NCBI GenBank assembly: GCA_937923145.1
Contig: CALAJT010000030.1
Location: 1-62,490 of the forward strand
Direction: 5' to 3'
DNA: 62,490 bases
DNA from: an uncultured Rubritalea sp.
GTDB taxonomy: Bacteria > Verrucomicrobiota > Verrucomicrobiia > Verrucomicrobiales > Akkermansiaceae
Shown here one piece after another: positions 18,845 to 28,553 of the stretch (the stretch's first letter is position 1; each line of letters opens with the position of its first letter). A model generated the notes under the pieces. It searched no databases and was not told the DNA's origin. It saw nothing but the letters and a program-made list of their open reading frames with translations. The position numbers and the translations under genes are program-made.

Positions 18845-19714
18845 CTAGCAGTAGTTCTTAAGTAGGGGCATTAAATTCTGCTTCGTGTCCTCTGGCCAAT
18901 GCTCTGGAGCTGTGACTATCGCCTGAGCTAGTGAAGAGTGCTCAGACCAGTTGGCTTCTTCTGGAATAGCCGCTATTGCTATACGGACAATCTCTTGAGC
19001 ATTACTAGAGTTTGCAGTTAGATGACCGATAACAGTTTGTAAGCTCACAGCCTCTTCATTAGTTTTCCAGCAATCGTAGTCGGTGATCATAGCAAGTGTG
19101 CAGAGTGCAATTTCAGCTTCGCGGGCAAGCTTGGCTTCTGCGACATTCGTCATGCCGATAACATCGAACCCTAACTGTCTATTCGCGTTGCTTTCAGCTC
19201 TAGTAGAGAAAGCAGGTCCATCCATGTTTACATATGTGCCTCCATCGTGGACTTTACAACCTTGCTTCTTAGCTGCATTACTGACTATAGATCTAAGGTT
19301 TTCACTGATTGGGTCTGCAAACTGAACGTGTGCTGCGATTCCGTTTCCAAAAAATGTGTGTTCACTTCTACGGCTTGTGCGGTCGAAATATTGATCAAAC
19401 ATCACTATATCACGAGGTGCGTATTCTTCTTTAAGGCTTCCGACAGCAGTTACGCAGATAATGAATGAGACACCAAGAGACTTTAGTGCCCATATATTTG
19501 CACGATGGTTTATTTCATGAGGTAAGATGGAGTGATGTTTGCCATGTCTAGGCAGGAAGTATACTTTTCTGCCATCGATACTACCACTGATGATAGCATC
19601 TGATGGGTGACCGAAAGGAGTGTGGATGATTAGTTCCTCCTCTTGTTCGAAACCTTTCATTGCATAGAGACCAGAGCCTCCTATGATACCTATAGCTGCA
19701 ATATTTTCTGACAT
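18845..19714 (-). CDS. mtnP: S-methyl-5'-thioadenosine phosphorylase
   Basis: The roughly 289-residue enzyme cleaves methylthioadenosine with phosphate to adenine and methylthioribose-1-phosphate, for methionine salvage. Family marks are GIIGGSGLYAMKGF at the N-terminus, TPFGHPSD, the phosphate/sugar motif RHGKHHSILPHEINHRANIW, and the base-binding region GMTNVAEAKLAREAEIALC followed by TDYDCW, as in MtnP rather than purine nucleoside phosphorylases. The frame runs upstream to 19888, but the ATG at 19714 (MSENIAAIG) fits the family N-terminus. It is divergent from the TetR-like gene at 19825. Confidence 0.95.
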   Translation of the reverse strand: MSENIAAIGIIGGSGLYAMKGFEQEEELIIHTPFGHPSDAIISGSIDGRKVYFLPRHGKHHSILPHEINHRANIWALKSLGVSFIICVTAVGSLKEEYAPRDIVMFDQYFDRTSRRSEHTFFGNGIAAHVQFADPISENLRSIVSNAAKKQGCKVHDGGTYVNMDGPAFSTRAESNANRQLGFDVIGMTNVAEAKLAREAEIALCTLAMITDYDCWKTNEEAVSLQTVIGHLTANSSNAQEIVRIAIAAIPEEANWSEHSSLAQAIVTAPEHWPEDTKQNLMPLLKNYC

Positions 19715-19824
19715 AATGGTCAAACTAGATACTATGAAAAATAAAGCTAGAGGAATCTTTATTCTTTCAGTTCTTTCTGAAAATTCCATCTTGACTTTAC
19801 AGTTGGCTGTTTTAAAAGTATCCC

Positions 19825-20496
19825 ATGCAGAAAAATGAGATTGTAGATCATTATTGGAAATATTTACTGACAGAAGGTAAGCGTCCAAAAAGTGTGTATG
19901 CTTTTACTTCTCAGTTAGACATGGAAGAGGCATCATTTTACGAGCATTTTTCTAGCTTTAATGTAATAGAGAGAGATTATTGGGAGAGTACCGTGATCGA
20001 GACGATCACTGCGGTAGAAAGTGACGATGAATTTGGCGACTACCCAGTAGACCAGAAACTTCTGGCATTCTTCTTTACCTATATCACACACATACAGAAA
20101 CACCGCAGTAGGTTCGCGCATTACTTTCCTAAAATGTCGCTCTGTGAAGAAAAAGCACTAGCTCCGATGAAGCATTCTTTTCGCAATTTTATGAAGTATA
20201 TAGTAGCATCAGGAGTAGAAGAGGGGACATTTTCAGATCGTAAGAAGCTTACTGAAAGTTACGACAAGTTACTCTGGATGCACCTACTAGCCGTGATTAA
20301 ATTTTACCTTCATGATGAGAGTGATAGCTTCCAAGACACGGATGCATTTATCGAGAAAAGTTTGAAAGTCGGGGTTCAGTCAGCTGCTCACGGAGTATTA
20401 GACTCAGGTTTAGATTTTCTACGCTTTATGGTAGGTAAAGATGAACGCCTCAAGAAGATGAGTGAAATGATGAGCAAATTTATACCTAAGAACTAA
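19825..20496 (+). CDS. TetR-like regulator paired with an AarF kinase
   Basis: The 223-residue helical protein has a TetR-type layout. The N-terminal 50 residues (VYAFTSQLDMEEASFYEHFS) look like a degenerate helix-turn-helix, followed by a TetR C-terminal ligand domain (SRFAHYFPKMSL and FLRFMVGKDERLKKM). Comparable genes sit directly upstream of AarF/ABC1 kinases in Bacteroidetes (recalled, not checked here). The stop is followed one base later by the kinase ATG, so the two are an operon. DNA binding is uncertain because the recognition helix is weak. Confidence 0.75.
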   Translation: MQKNEIVDHYWKYLLTEGKRPKSVYAFTSQLDMEEASFYEHFSSFNVIERDYWESTVIETITAVESDDEFGDYPVDQKLLAFFFTYITHIQKHRSRFAHYFPKMSLCEEKALAPMKHSFRNFMKYIVASGVEEGTFSDRKKLTESYDKLLWMHLLAVIKFYLHDESDSFQDTDAFIEKSLKVGVQSAAHGVLDSGLDFLRFMVGKDERLKKMSEMMSKFIPKN

Positions 20497-20497
20497 T

Positions 20498-21820
20498 ATG
20501 AAAGAGCAAACATCCATTCCTAAGCACAAGCTAGGAAGAGCGGCATCCTTAGCTGGAGCAGGGGTTAAAGTAGGAGTAAATTACCTGAAATATCGTGGTC
20601 GTAAGGCTCTAACAGGTAATGATGATAAAACAAAATTTCACGAGCAAACCGCAGCTGATACCTATAAAACTTTTAGTAAGCTTAAGGGGGGGCCTCTAAA
20701 GTTAGCGCAGATGCTCAGTATGGATAAGAGCATGATACCATCTCAGTATTCTGATGAATTTTCTAAAGCTCAATACTCTGCTCCACCTCTTTCGTATCCG
20801 CTCGTAGTAAAATCATTCCAGCGAGAAATGGGAATGGTGCCTAGCGAGATGTTTGACACTTTCACTAACAAAGCAGCAGCTGGAGCGTCTATAGGGCAGG
20901 TTCATAAGGCGACTAAAGATGGAAAAACATTCGCAGTGAAAGTTCAATATCCTGGAGTAGCAGATAGTCTACATAGTGATCTAGCTATAGTAAAACCTAT
21001 AGCGATGCGTCTATTCCAGCTCGATGCTAAGTCGCTAGATCCTTTTATTAGTGAGGTAGAGAATCGTCTGTTAGAGGAGACTAACTACGAACTGGAGTTA
21101 GAGAGAAGTATAGAGTTAGCTGAAAAATCTAGTGATCTATCTAGTACGAAATTCCCTAATTACTACAAAGAACTTAGTAGCCGTAGGATCATCACTATGG
21201 ACTGGGTAGATGGTCAGCAACTTGATATCTACGCTGAAAGTGATGCGCCGCAGGATGAAAAAAATAAGATAGCTCAAGCACTGTGGGACTTTTATGCTCA
21301 TCAGGTGCATAACCTTCGCGTTTTTCATGCCGATCCTCATCCGGGAAATTTCTTAGTTAAAGACGGAGAGCTGTGGGTTCTTGACTTTGGCTGTGTGAAG
21401 GAATTACGAGATGATTTTTATGAAGGATATTTCAAGCTCATGGAACCTGAGGTATTTCAGGATCCAGAAAAATTGAAGCCAGCTCTCTATACGATCGACC
21501 TACTATTAGATGAAGATGATGCGCCTACTATTAAAAAATTGTTAGAGATATTCCAAGAATCAATAGCGCTACTCAATAAGCCTTATCTAGCTGGAGTCTA
21601 TGACTTTAGTGATAAAGGCTTCTTTGATGAGTTGGCTGCATTCGGGGAAAAGACTCGTCTTGACAAAGAGCTACAAAGTATTAATTCAGCAAGAGGTAAG
21701 GCTGATGCTCTCTACCTAAATAGGACCTTCTTTGGAGTCTATAATTTGATGGGAATGCTCAATGCTACAGTAGATACATCAAAAGAAGTAGAGAATCGTC
21801 TAGCTCAATTAGAGGGTTAG
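20498..21820 (+). CDS. AarF/UbiB (ABC1) family atypical kinase
   Basis: The 440-residue protein of the UbiB/COQ8 family has the KxGQ-like region KGGPLKLAQMLSMDKS at about 64-79 and the Ala-rich nucleotide loop AAAGASIGQVHKA with the invariant Lys in FAVKVQYPG. The catalytic loop FHADPHPGNFLVKDG and the metal motif VLDFGCVKEL follow. Family members support quinone biosynthesis or lipid homeostasis through ATPase activity. The terminal membrane helices of E. coli UbiB are not evident. It forms an operon with the TetR-like gene (1-base gap). A hairpin at 21854-21875 follows. Confidence 0.92.
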   Translation: MKEQTSIPKHKLGRAASLAGAGVKVGVNYLKYRGRKALTGNDDKTKFHEQTAADTYKTFSKLKGGPLKLAQMLSMDKSMIPSQYSDEFSKAQYSAPPLSYPLVVKSFQREMGMVPSEMFDTFTNKAAAGASIGQVHKATKDGKTFAVKVQYPGVADSLHSDLAIVKPIAMRLFQLDAKSLDPFISEVENRLLEETNYELELERSIELAEKSSDLSSTKFPNYYKELSSRRIITMDWVDGQQLDIYAESDAPQDEKNKIAQALWDFYAHQVHNLRVFHADPHPGNFLVKDGELWVLDFGCVKELRDDFYEGYFKLMEPEVFQDPEKLKPALYTIDLLLDEDDAPTIKKLLEIFQESIALLNKPYLAGVYDFSDKGFFDELAAFGEKTRLDKELQSINSARGKADALYLNRTFFGVYNLMGMLNATVDTSKEVENRLAQLEG

Positions 21821-21847
21821 ATAGTAAAGCTATCTAGATTTCGGAGC

Positions 21848-21875
21848 AAAAAAAAGCACTCATTACTGAGTGCTT
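21848..21875 (-). terminator. rho-independent terminator (minus strand)
   Basis: A 9-bp perfect stem (21854-21862 with 21867-21875) closes a TTAC loop. On the minus strand it is followed by a run of eight U residues, so it terminates the 21911-22339 gene. On the plus strand it follows the AarF stop but lacks a T tract, so it would be weak there. Confidence 0.85.
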
Positions 21876-21910
21876 AAAATATTTGATGTGATTAATAAGT
21901 ATCAGTAGTA

Positions 21911-22339
21911 TTAATACTTCTGTGTTCTTACATGGTAGTAACTCTCTGCTCCCAATTGTGGTGGGAATTCTGAGAGACCTTCATGAACATCCATTTCAAT
22001 ACGGTTATCAGTTCCACATCTTTCGTAAGGCGGCTTAAAAGTGCCATGGTGTGTAGGACAACGGAAGGTGAACAGCTCGTAAAAGCCATAGCCCACTCTG
22101 CGATATGCTCTACGTGTGCCATCTACAGCACCGTATGTCCATCCAGCCTTACGTCCATAGCGGCTGTTCTTGCGAACAATCTGCTCAGGGATTTCAGTGA
22201 TGCCATAGAGAATGTTGCTGATAGCTCTACCTAATTTACGGGTAGAAGTGTAGTGTGACCCTGGAGGCGACTGAATATCAGCCAGAACACCAGTGCATGT
22301 AGTGATAAGTGCGATTGCAGTGATTAAAATTTTTCTCAT
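21911..22339 (-). CDS. TIGR04073-like exosortase-associated exported protein
   Basis: The roughly 142-residue protein starts with a signal peptide (MRKILITAIALITTCTGVLA). The core KLGRAISNILYGITEIPEQI, then WTYGAVDGTRRAYRRVGYGF and YELFTFRCPTHHGTFKPPY, matches what I know of the TIGR04073 family, described as associated with exosortase/PEP-CTERM genomes. Its molecular role is unknown. The frame extends to 22378, but the ATG at 22339 puts the signal peptide at the N-terminus. A good terminator follows. No PEP-CTERM protein or exosortase is visible in this window. Confidence 0.75.
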   Translation of the reverse strand: MRKILITAIALITTCTGVLADIQSPPGSHYTSTRKLGRAISNILYGITEIPEQIVRKNSRYGRKAGWTYGAVDGTRRAYRRVGYGFYELFTFRCPTHHGTFKPPYERCGTDNRIEMDVHEGLSEFPPQLGAESYYHVRTQKY

Positions 22340-22426
22340 ATCTTTGGTAGTTTGTACTATTTGGTGTGTGGTTGGCAATGGTAAAATGTTGTAAATTTTA
22401 CATTGGTGAAATACTTTGTTAATTAG

Positions 22427-24853
22427 TTATTTTATAGAGCGTTTTTCGAGGATACTTTCTGCTCTTTCCTTACTTTTTTCATCGAAACTGGGAATGGTGA
22501 GAATATGTTCTAACACGGTTGTAGATACATCAGATTCTTGGCTGGAAATAATTCCCACTATCTGTCGAGTTTCTCTCTTATCTGGAGCGGCTGCAATTAA
22601 CTTCTTCCACATATCAATTTTTTGATCATCAGTAGCATTATCATTTGTATTTATGAAAGCTAGAATGTCCTTACGTATTTTACTGCTATTAGTGCCGGAG
22701 TCAGCATAGGCGTCTACTAGAGCGGGGAAGGGCTTGAGATTTGGCCAGTTAGATAATCCTCTCGTTGCTGCTTGTATGTGGATAGGGTTTTCACTTTCTA
22801 GGGTATTTAGGAGAACTGCTAGGCAGTCATCTGTTCCAGTAATGCCCATGATTCGCACATAAGATAGTTTATCGATATCTGATTTAGATGCATTATAACT
22901 CTTCAGGAGCTTTTTACTTAATGCTGTCTTATCTGTAGATTTCTTAATAATGCTGATCATAGAGTTAACACACTTAACTTTCGTGTTGAGCTCTTTTGTG
23001 GTGTCATGAACTTTTAATACGTCATCAAAGAGTGAGTCCTGAAGAACTTTCTTTAATTGTCCAATAGCTTGTTCAGCGGCTGGTGAATCAGGGTTCTCCA
23101 CTGCGTATGCCAGCATCATTTTGAATGAGACTATGTGATATGGCTTATTGAAGGAAATAGCTTCGAAGAGTTTCTTTCTTGCATCAGGACTGAGTGCTGC
23201 TTCTTTATTGATAGCAAATTTAGTCATATTCAAAGGAGCAGAAAAAGATTCATCGGCTGATTTTACTTTAGTGAATGCGATATAAGCTCCGATACGGTCT
23301 TTAACATTGGCTGTACCTACGATACCATTTAGTAGCACATTAAGTTCATCTTTTGTGACGGGAAGCTCATCCTTACCTTGAATCCCTTTGATGAGTCTGT
23401 TGTAGTCTTTATTCTCAGAGTTTTTGTCTCCTTTAACTACTAGAAAGATCGTAGCAATCAAGATAGCCACTGCCAGCATAGAGAAGATAACGATCTTATT
23501 TGTCTTACTAATTGGCTTTTTTTGACTAGCCAGAAATTTCGCTTCTTCCTCTGCTGATAACTGCTGATCAGGAGTAGTTGTTTGAGGGAGAATAGGAGGT
23601 CCGGCTGAAATAATTGGACTCTGTTGTGGTCTTTGGGGGGGCTGCGGTGGTTGAGGTGGTTGAGGTGGTTGAGGTGGCATACCTGGACGCGGTGGTGGAC
23701 CTTGTCTAGGAGGAGCAGGTGGTGTAATATTTAAAGGTCCTGTTACGGATGCTGGTTGCAGGCGCTGCGTTGAAGTATTACTAGCTGGAACTCCTGCTGG
23801 TGTAAGAATAGGTTGTGGCCCTGTCTTTAATGTTAGAGCAGGATTTGCAGGTAGTTGACCAGGTGCTACGTTTGCCAGAGGGCTTGTAATGGTGCCTCTA
23901 GGGTGAACAGGTGCCTGAACAGTCTGTGGACCTGTTCCTGGAATGATTAAAAGTGGGCTGGTAGTAGAACGTGGAGCTCCAGGCGTGATTAGCTGCTGAG
24001 TGACGCCTAGTCCACCCTGTGCAGCGAGCGATTCGTCTGCTAGAAATTTATCAAGTGCATCCTTAGCGCTATTGGGGCGATGGTTCATATCCCGTTGAAT
24101 ATGCCACATGACCCACTCGCAAAGCCATACAGGCAGGTCGGTGCGGATCTGCTGGAGAGGAACTACTGTGCCCTGTAAATGGCTAGCCATCACTTGCGGA
24201 GCAGAATCTCCATCAAATGGGTAGTTTCCTGTTAGAGTGTAGTAGAACATAGCACCGAGGGAATACATATCAGTGCGCTGATCGAGCGGAGTACGCTCAA
24301 ACTGTTCTGGTGCCATGAAAAAGATAGAGCCGAATACAGAATCTCCATGATCGATAGTCTGGAGTGAAGGCTTAGCTGAGAATTTTGCAAGACCGAAGTC
24401 CACTAGTTTTATCTGAAATCTTCCTGACGGTAACCAACTGACCATTACATTACTGGGCTTCAGGTCACGGTGAACGATGTTCAGCTCTTGAGCTGCAATC
24501 ATCGCTTCCTGAGACTGTAGTGCTACTTCTCTGAAATCTTCATAAGTAAGGGTGCCTTTTTCGACCATCTCATCGAGAGTCTTGCCATTGATCAGCTCCA
24601 TCACTACAAATGGGCCTTCCTCATCAATACCTGCATCATATACTGTACAAATATGAGGGTGTTGGACAGATGATAGAGCTGTCGCTTCCTGGAGTAGGTT
24701 TTGAGTAGCAGTATCATTCTGCGGGTCATCTTCATCTGATAAGACTCGCTTAATGGCGACTTCACGTCTGAGTTGAGTATCGTAGGCCTTGTAAACAGCT
24801 CCCACTCCACCTTGTCCGATTTTTCCTCTAATTTCGTAGCGTTCTTCAGTCAT
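22427..24853 (-). CDS. membrane-anchored Hanks-type serine/threonine protein kinase
   Basis: The 808-residue kinase has its catalytic domain at about 6-260: glycine loop GQGGVGAVYKAYD, Lys35 in VAIKRV, HRDLKPSN at about 128-135 and DFG at 152-154. A proline-rich linker (about 300-440, with runs of PPQP repeats) leads to one transmembrane helix (KIVIFSMLAVAILIATIFLV). The C-terminal 310 residues are helical with repeat-like content (LAVLLNTLESENPIHIQAAT), possibly HEAT-type, and would be extracytoplasmic. There are no PASTA domains. Substrates are unknown. It stands alone between the TIGR04073-like gene and rpsU. Confidence 0.93.
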   Translation of the reverse strand: MTEERYEIRGKIGQGGVGAVYKAYDTQLRREVAIKRVLSDEDDPQNDTATQNLLQEATALSSVQHPHICTVYDAGIDEEGPFVVMELINGKTLDEMVEKGTLTYEDFREVALQSQEAMIAAQELNIVHRDLKPSNVMVSWLPSGRFQIKLVDFGLAKFSAKPSLQTIDHGDSVFGSIFFMAPEQFERTPLDQRTDMYSLGAMFYYTLTGNYPFDGDSAPQVMASHLQGTVVPLQQIRTDLPVWLCEWVMWHIQRDMNHRPNSAKDALDKFLADESLAAQGGLGVTQQLITPGAPRSTTSPLLIIPGTGPQTVQAPVHPRGTITSPLANVAPGQLPANPALTLKTGPQPILTPAGVPASNTSTQRLQPASVTGPLNITPPAPPRQGPPPRPGMPPQPPQPPQPPQPPQRPQQSPIISAGPPILPQTTTPDQQLSAEEEAKFLASQKKPISKTNKIVIFSMLAVAILIATIFLVVKGDKNSENKDYNRLIKGIQGKDELPVTKDELNVLLNGIVGTANVKDRIGAYIAFTKVKSADESFSAPLNMTKFAINKEAALSPDARKKLFEAISFNKPYHIVSFKMMLAYAVENPDSPAAEQAIGQLKKVLQDSLFDDVLKVHDTTKELNTKVKCVNSMISIIKKSTDKTALSKKLLKSYNASKSDIDKLSYVRIMGITGTDDCLAVLLNTLESENPIHIQAATRGLSNWPNLKPFPALVDAYADSGTNSSKIRKDILAFINTNDNATDDQKIDMWKKLIAAAPDKRETRQIVGIISSQESDVSTTVLEHILTIPSFDEKSKERAESILEKRSIK

Positions 24854-25131
24854 GATTTATACTATGTTCGCTATACTGCTTATTTCTCACGGTCTGGCAA
24901 TGTTGAAATGAAGGTTAGCGCAAAATAAATAGTGAAAGCCTCTGGTACAGTGACGAGGATGATTATAGGTTCTTTAAAATAATGTTAGATAGTATTTTAG
25001 AAGATTAAAATGAATCGCTCAGAACGTAGGCGAAAAAAGAATGATTTTATCGTTTCTGATGCTTGACTTCATTACGAGTTCTGCGTAGTTTCCGCGCTCA
25101 ACCTGAAATCAATCATACCAATACACACGAC

Positions 25132-25398
25132 ATGCGAGGAGTAACACTTAATAAAGGAGAAACAGTAGACCGCGCGCTAAAGCGCATGAAAACATTGCTA
25201 GACAACGAAGGTATTCTCGAAGAGATGCGTCGTCGCCGTGCATTTGAAACACCTGTGGAGCGCGCTAAACGCAAGAGCCGTTCAGCATCGAAGCGTAAGA
25301 AGCAACGCTTCAAATACACTAGCCCAGCACAAGACGCCTCTGCAGCAGCAAAAGCAGCTGAAGTTAAAGCAGCGAAAGCCGCTAAATCAGAAGCCTAA
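25132..25398 (+). CDS. rpsU: 30S ribosomal protein S21 with basic C-terminal extension
   Basis: The S21 core MRGVTLNKGETVDRALKRMK, then EEMRRRRAFETPVERAKRKS, is complete. At 88 residues it is longer than the usual 58-71 because of an Ala/Lys-rich tail (AAAKAAEVKAAKAAKSEA). The ORF is open to 25063, but the ATG at 25132 begins the conserved core. S21 sits near the anti-Shine-Dalgarno region of 16S rRNA. A textbook terminator lies 43 bases after the stop, so the gene is monocistronic. The 279 bases upstream contain only a weak promoter-like TTGACT near 25063. Confidence 0.95.
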   Translation: MRGVTLNKGETVDRALKRMKTLLDNEGILEEMRRRRAFETPVERAKRKSRSASKRKKQRFKYTSPAQDASAAAKAAEVKAAKAAKSEA

Positions 25399-25440
25399 AT
25401 CTAAGACTACTTCGATTTCAGGTTAACAATTTTTTAAGAA

Positions 25441-25471
25441 AGAGCATCCATTGAGTTGGATGCTCTTTTTT
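25441..25471 (+). terminator. rho-independent terminator after rpsU
   Basis: A perfect 10-bp stem AGAGCATCCA / TGGATGCTCT (25441-25450 with 25457-25466) encloses a 6-base loop and runs into TTTTTTTG. Confidence 0.93.
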
Positions 25472-25522
25472 GTCTCAGATAACTGTGAAAAAAGTATTCT
25501 CAAACGTCCTACTTGGTGCTAA

Positions 25523-26641
<1,119 letters not shown>

Positions 26642-26747
26642 TAAGATTTGCTGAAAGATTTTACTGAGCCTTTCAGTATACATCTATCAAGTCTCTACGT
26701 GCTAACATTTACTTGCAATTAGGTGCTTACTGTAGCATCAATCTAAA

Positions 26748-27518
26748 GTGATCACATTGAATTACATCCTAATCGCAGCAGCAGTCCTTTCTGGGGCAGC
26801 TGGCTTGTTAGGTATCCGCTCAATCACTACAGATAGCGGACGCTCTAGTTGGACCATGTTTTTAATGGCTCTGAGCTTCGTAGTTCAGCTCTACATACTA
26901 GGAATCCGTGGTGAGCAGAGAGGGAGTTGCCCGTTATCTGACCCAGGCGAGATACTCATGTTTCTGGGTTGGTCACTCACGCTATTCTATCTTGTAGTGG
27001 GATCTACATACAGGGTTTCCCTACTAGGGGTTTTCACGGCTCCTATAGTGACAGCTTTATTACTCATTGCTTCGATGCCTGGAATGTTAGACATTCACCC
27101 AGTCCATAAAAATGTCTCTGACTATTGGTGGGAAATGCACACTGCTCTTTCTGTTCTATCCTACGGAGCGCTTGCTATAGGAAGCATAGCCGCAATTATG
27201 TTTATAGTCTTAGATGGCTTCCTTAAAAAACATGATATGGGTTCTGGATTGTTTAAAACTATGCCGCCTATCTTTACTCTAGTAAGTTCGATGGTAAGAC
27301 TCACAGTGACGGGAGTGGTCTTCCTCACTATTGGTCTCGTTTCAGGTCTTATGATGTCGACTCATGGTGGCATCCATCTCTGGATTGCTGCTGTTGTCTG
27401 GTTGGGGTATCTTCTGTTATTAGGAATTTGGTATGTTAGGGGATTAACCCCAAAACGAATGGCAATGCTCATCGTATCACTTTTCATCGCGTCGCTAGCC
27501 GTATTTGGCGCACTCTAA
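26748..27518 (+). CDS. HemX/CcsA-like cytochrome c assembly membrane protein
   Basis: The 256-residue protein has about eight membrane helices, the CcsA/CcmC-like core WWEMHTALSVLSYGALAIGS with a His in 'MHT', and a second His in STHGGIHLWIA, candidate haem ligands. Length and location immediately before hemA match HemX, which in Bacillus modulates glutamyl-tRNA reductase level, but CcsA-type cytochrome c assembly is possible too. Start is a GTG at 26748. It is 12 bases upstream of hemA, so it is the first gene of the haem operon. Confidence 0.85.
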   Translation: MITLNYILIAAAVLSGAAGLLGIRSITTDSGRSSWTMFLMALSFVVQLYILGIRGEQRGSCPLSDPGEILMFLGWSLTLFYLVVGSTYRVSLLGVFTAPIVTALLLIASMPGMLDIHPVHKNVSDYWWEMHTALSVLSYGALAIGSIAAIMFIVLDGFLKKHDMGSGLFKTMPPIFTLVSSMVRLTVTGVVFLTIGLVSGLMMSTHGGIHLWIAAVVWLGYLLLLGIWYVRGLTPKRMAMLIVSLFIASLAVFGAL

Positions 27519-27530
27519 AATCTCTCGCAA

Positions 27531-28553
27531 ATGAATCTCTTCTGCTTAGGACTAAATCACGAGACCGCACCCGTAGAGGTGAGGGAGAGATTTGCGGTGC
27601 CTCTAGATCTATTAGGTAAGAGGAGCCAGGCGCTTACTCAGCTTGATGGAGTCTCTGAGGCAGTTGTCATTTCCACATGTAATCGGATGGAAGTCTATGT
27701 CGCCAGCCAATACGAGAAACTAGAAATTGCAGAGGCAAACCTCAAACAGAGTCTCGGAATTGCTGACGATGAACACTTCTACGAATGCAAGTCAGACAAT
27801 GCCTTGAAACACCTTTGTAAAGTGGTAAGTGGTCTTGACTCCATGGTACTCGGTGAGACAGAAATTTTCGGTCAGGTAAAGAAAGCCTACCAGTCAGCAC
27901 TAGAATCCTCTGCCACTGGAGGAATGCTAAATAAAGTGTTCCAGAAGTCCTTCGGAGTAGGTAAAAAAGTCAGAAGCCAAACTCTCATTCACAGTGGTCA
28001 AACCTCTGTAGGAAGTGTGGCCTTAGATCTAGCAGAAAAGATATTCAATGATCTAAAACACTGCACAGTAATGGTCATAGGTGCCGGCGAAATGAGCCGA
28101 ACTACCGTGCACAGTATGATTCTAAGGGGAGTGAAAAAAGTCTATGTTACTAATAGATCACTCGAAAACGCAGAGATCCTAGCAGCAGAAGTAGGCGGCG
28201 AGGCTGTCCCATTCGACGAATGGGATAAAGTCCTTGCGGAAGTGGATGTAGTTATTTCATCAACTGGGGCTACTGAGCCTGTCGTTAGAGCTCAGCATAT
28301 CGAGTCTGTTAGAAAGAAACGTAAATATCGTCCGCTCTTTATGATCGATATAGCCATGCCACGAGATATAGATCCAGCAGTGGGCGAGTTCGAAGAAGTT
28401 TACCTCTACGACCTCGACACACTCCAGAAACAAGTCCAAGTTAGCGTCGCCAAGCGTGCTGCTCAAGTGCGAGAGTGCGAGAAAATCATCGATGAAGAAG
28501 TAGCTGAAATTATCGAATACGCCAGAAAAGCAAATCAACATAGAAAACAATAA
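27531..28553 (+). CDS. hemA: glutamyl-tRNA reductase lacking the C-terminal dimerisation domain
   Basis: This enzyme reduces Glu-tRNA(Glu) to glutamate-1-semialdehyde, the first step of the C5 haem pathway. The catalytic domain (GLNHETAPVEVRERF and ISTCNRMEVYV with the catalytic Cys), the SGLDSMVLGETEIFGQVK motif and the NADPH-binding domain (VMVIGAGEMSRTTV) are complete. The protein ends at residue 340, just after the spinal helix. The family is usually 410-450 residues and continues with a dimerisation bundle. The stop codon overlaps the hemC ATG (TAATG), which argues against an assembly truncation. Confidence 0.95.
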   Translation: MNLFCLGLNHETAPVEVRERFAVPLDLLGKRSQALTQLDGVSEAVVISTCNRMEVYVASQYEKLEIAEANLKQSLGIADDEHFYECKSDNALKHLCKVVSGLDSMVLGETEIFGQVKKAYQSALESSATGGMLNKVFQKSFGVGKKVRSQTLIHSGQTSVGSVALDLAEKIFNDLKHCTVMVIGAGEMSRTTVHSMILRGVKKVYVTNRSLENAEILAAEVGGEAVPFDEWDKVLAEVDVVISSTGATEPVVRAQHIESVRKKRKYRPLFMIDIAMPRDIDPAVGEFEEVYLYDLDTLQKQVQVSVAKRAAQVRECEKIIDEEVAEIIEYARKANQHRKQ

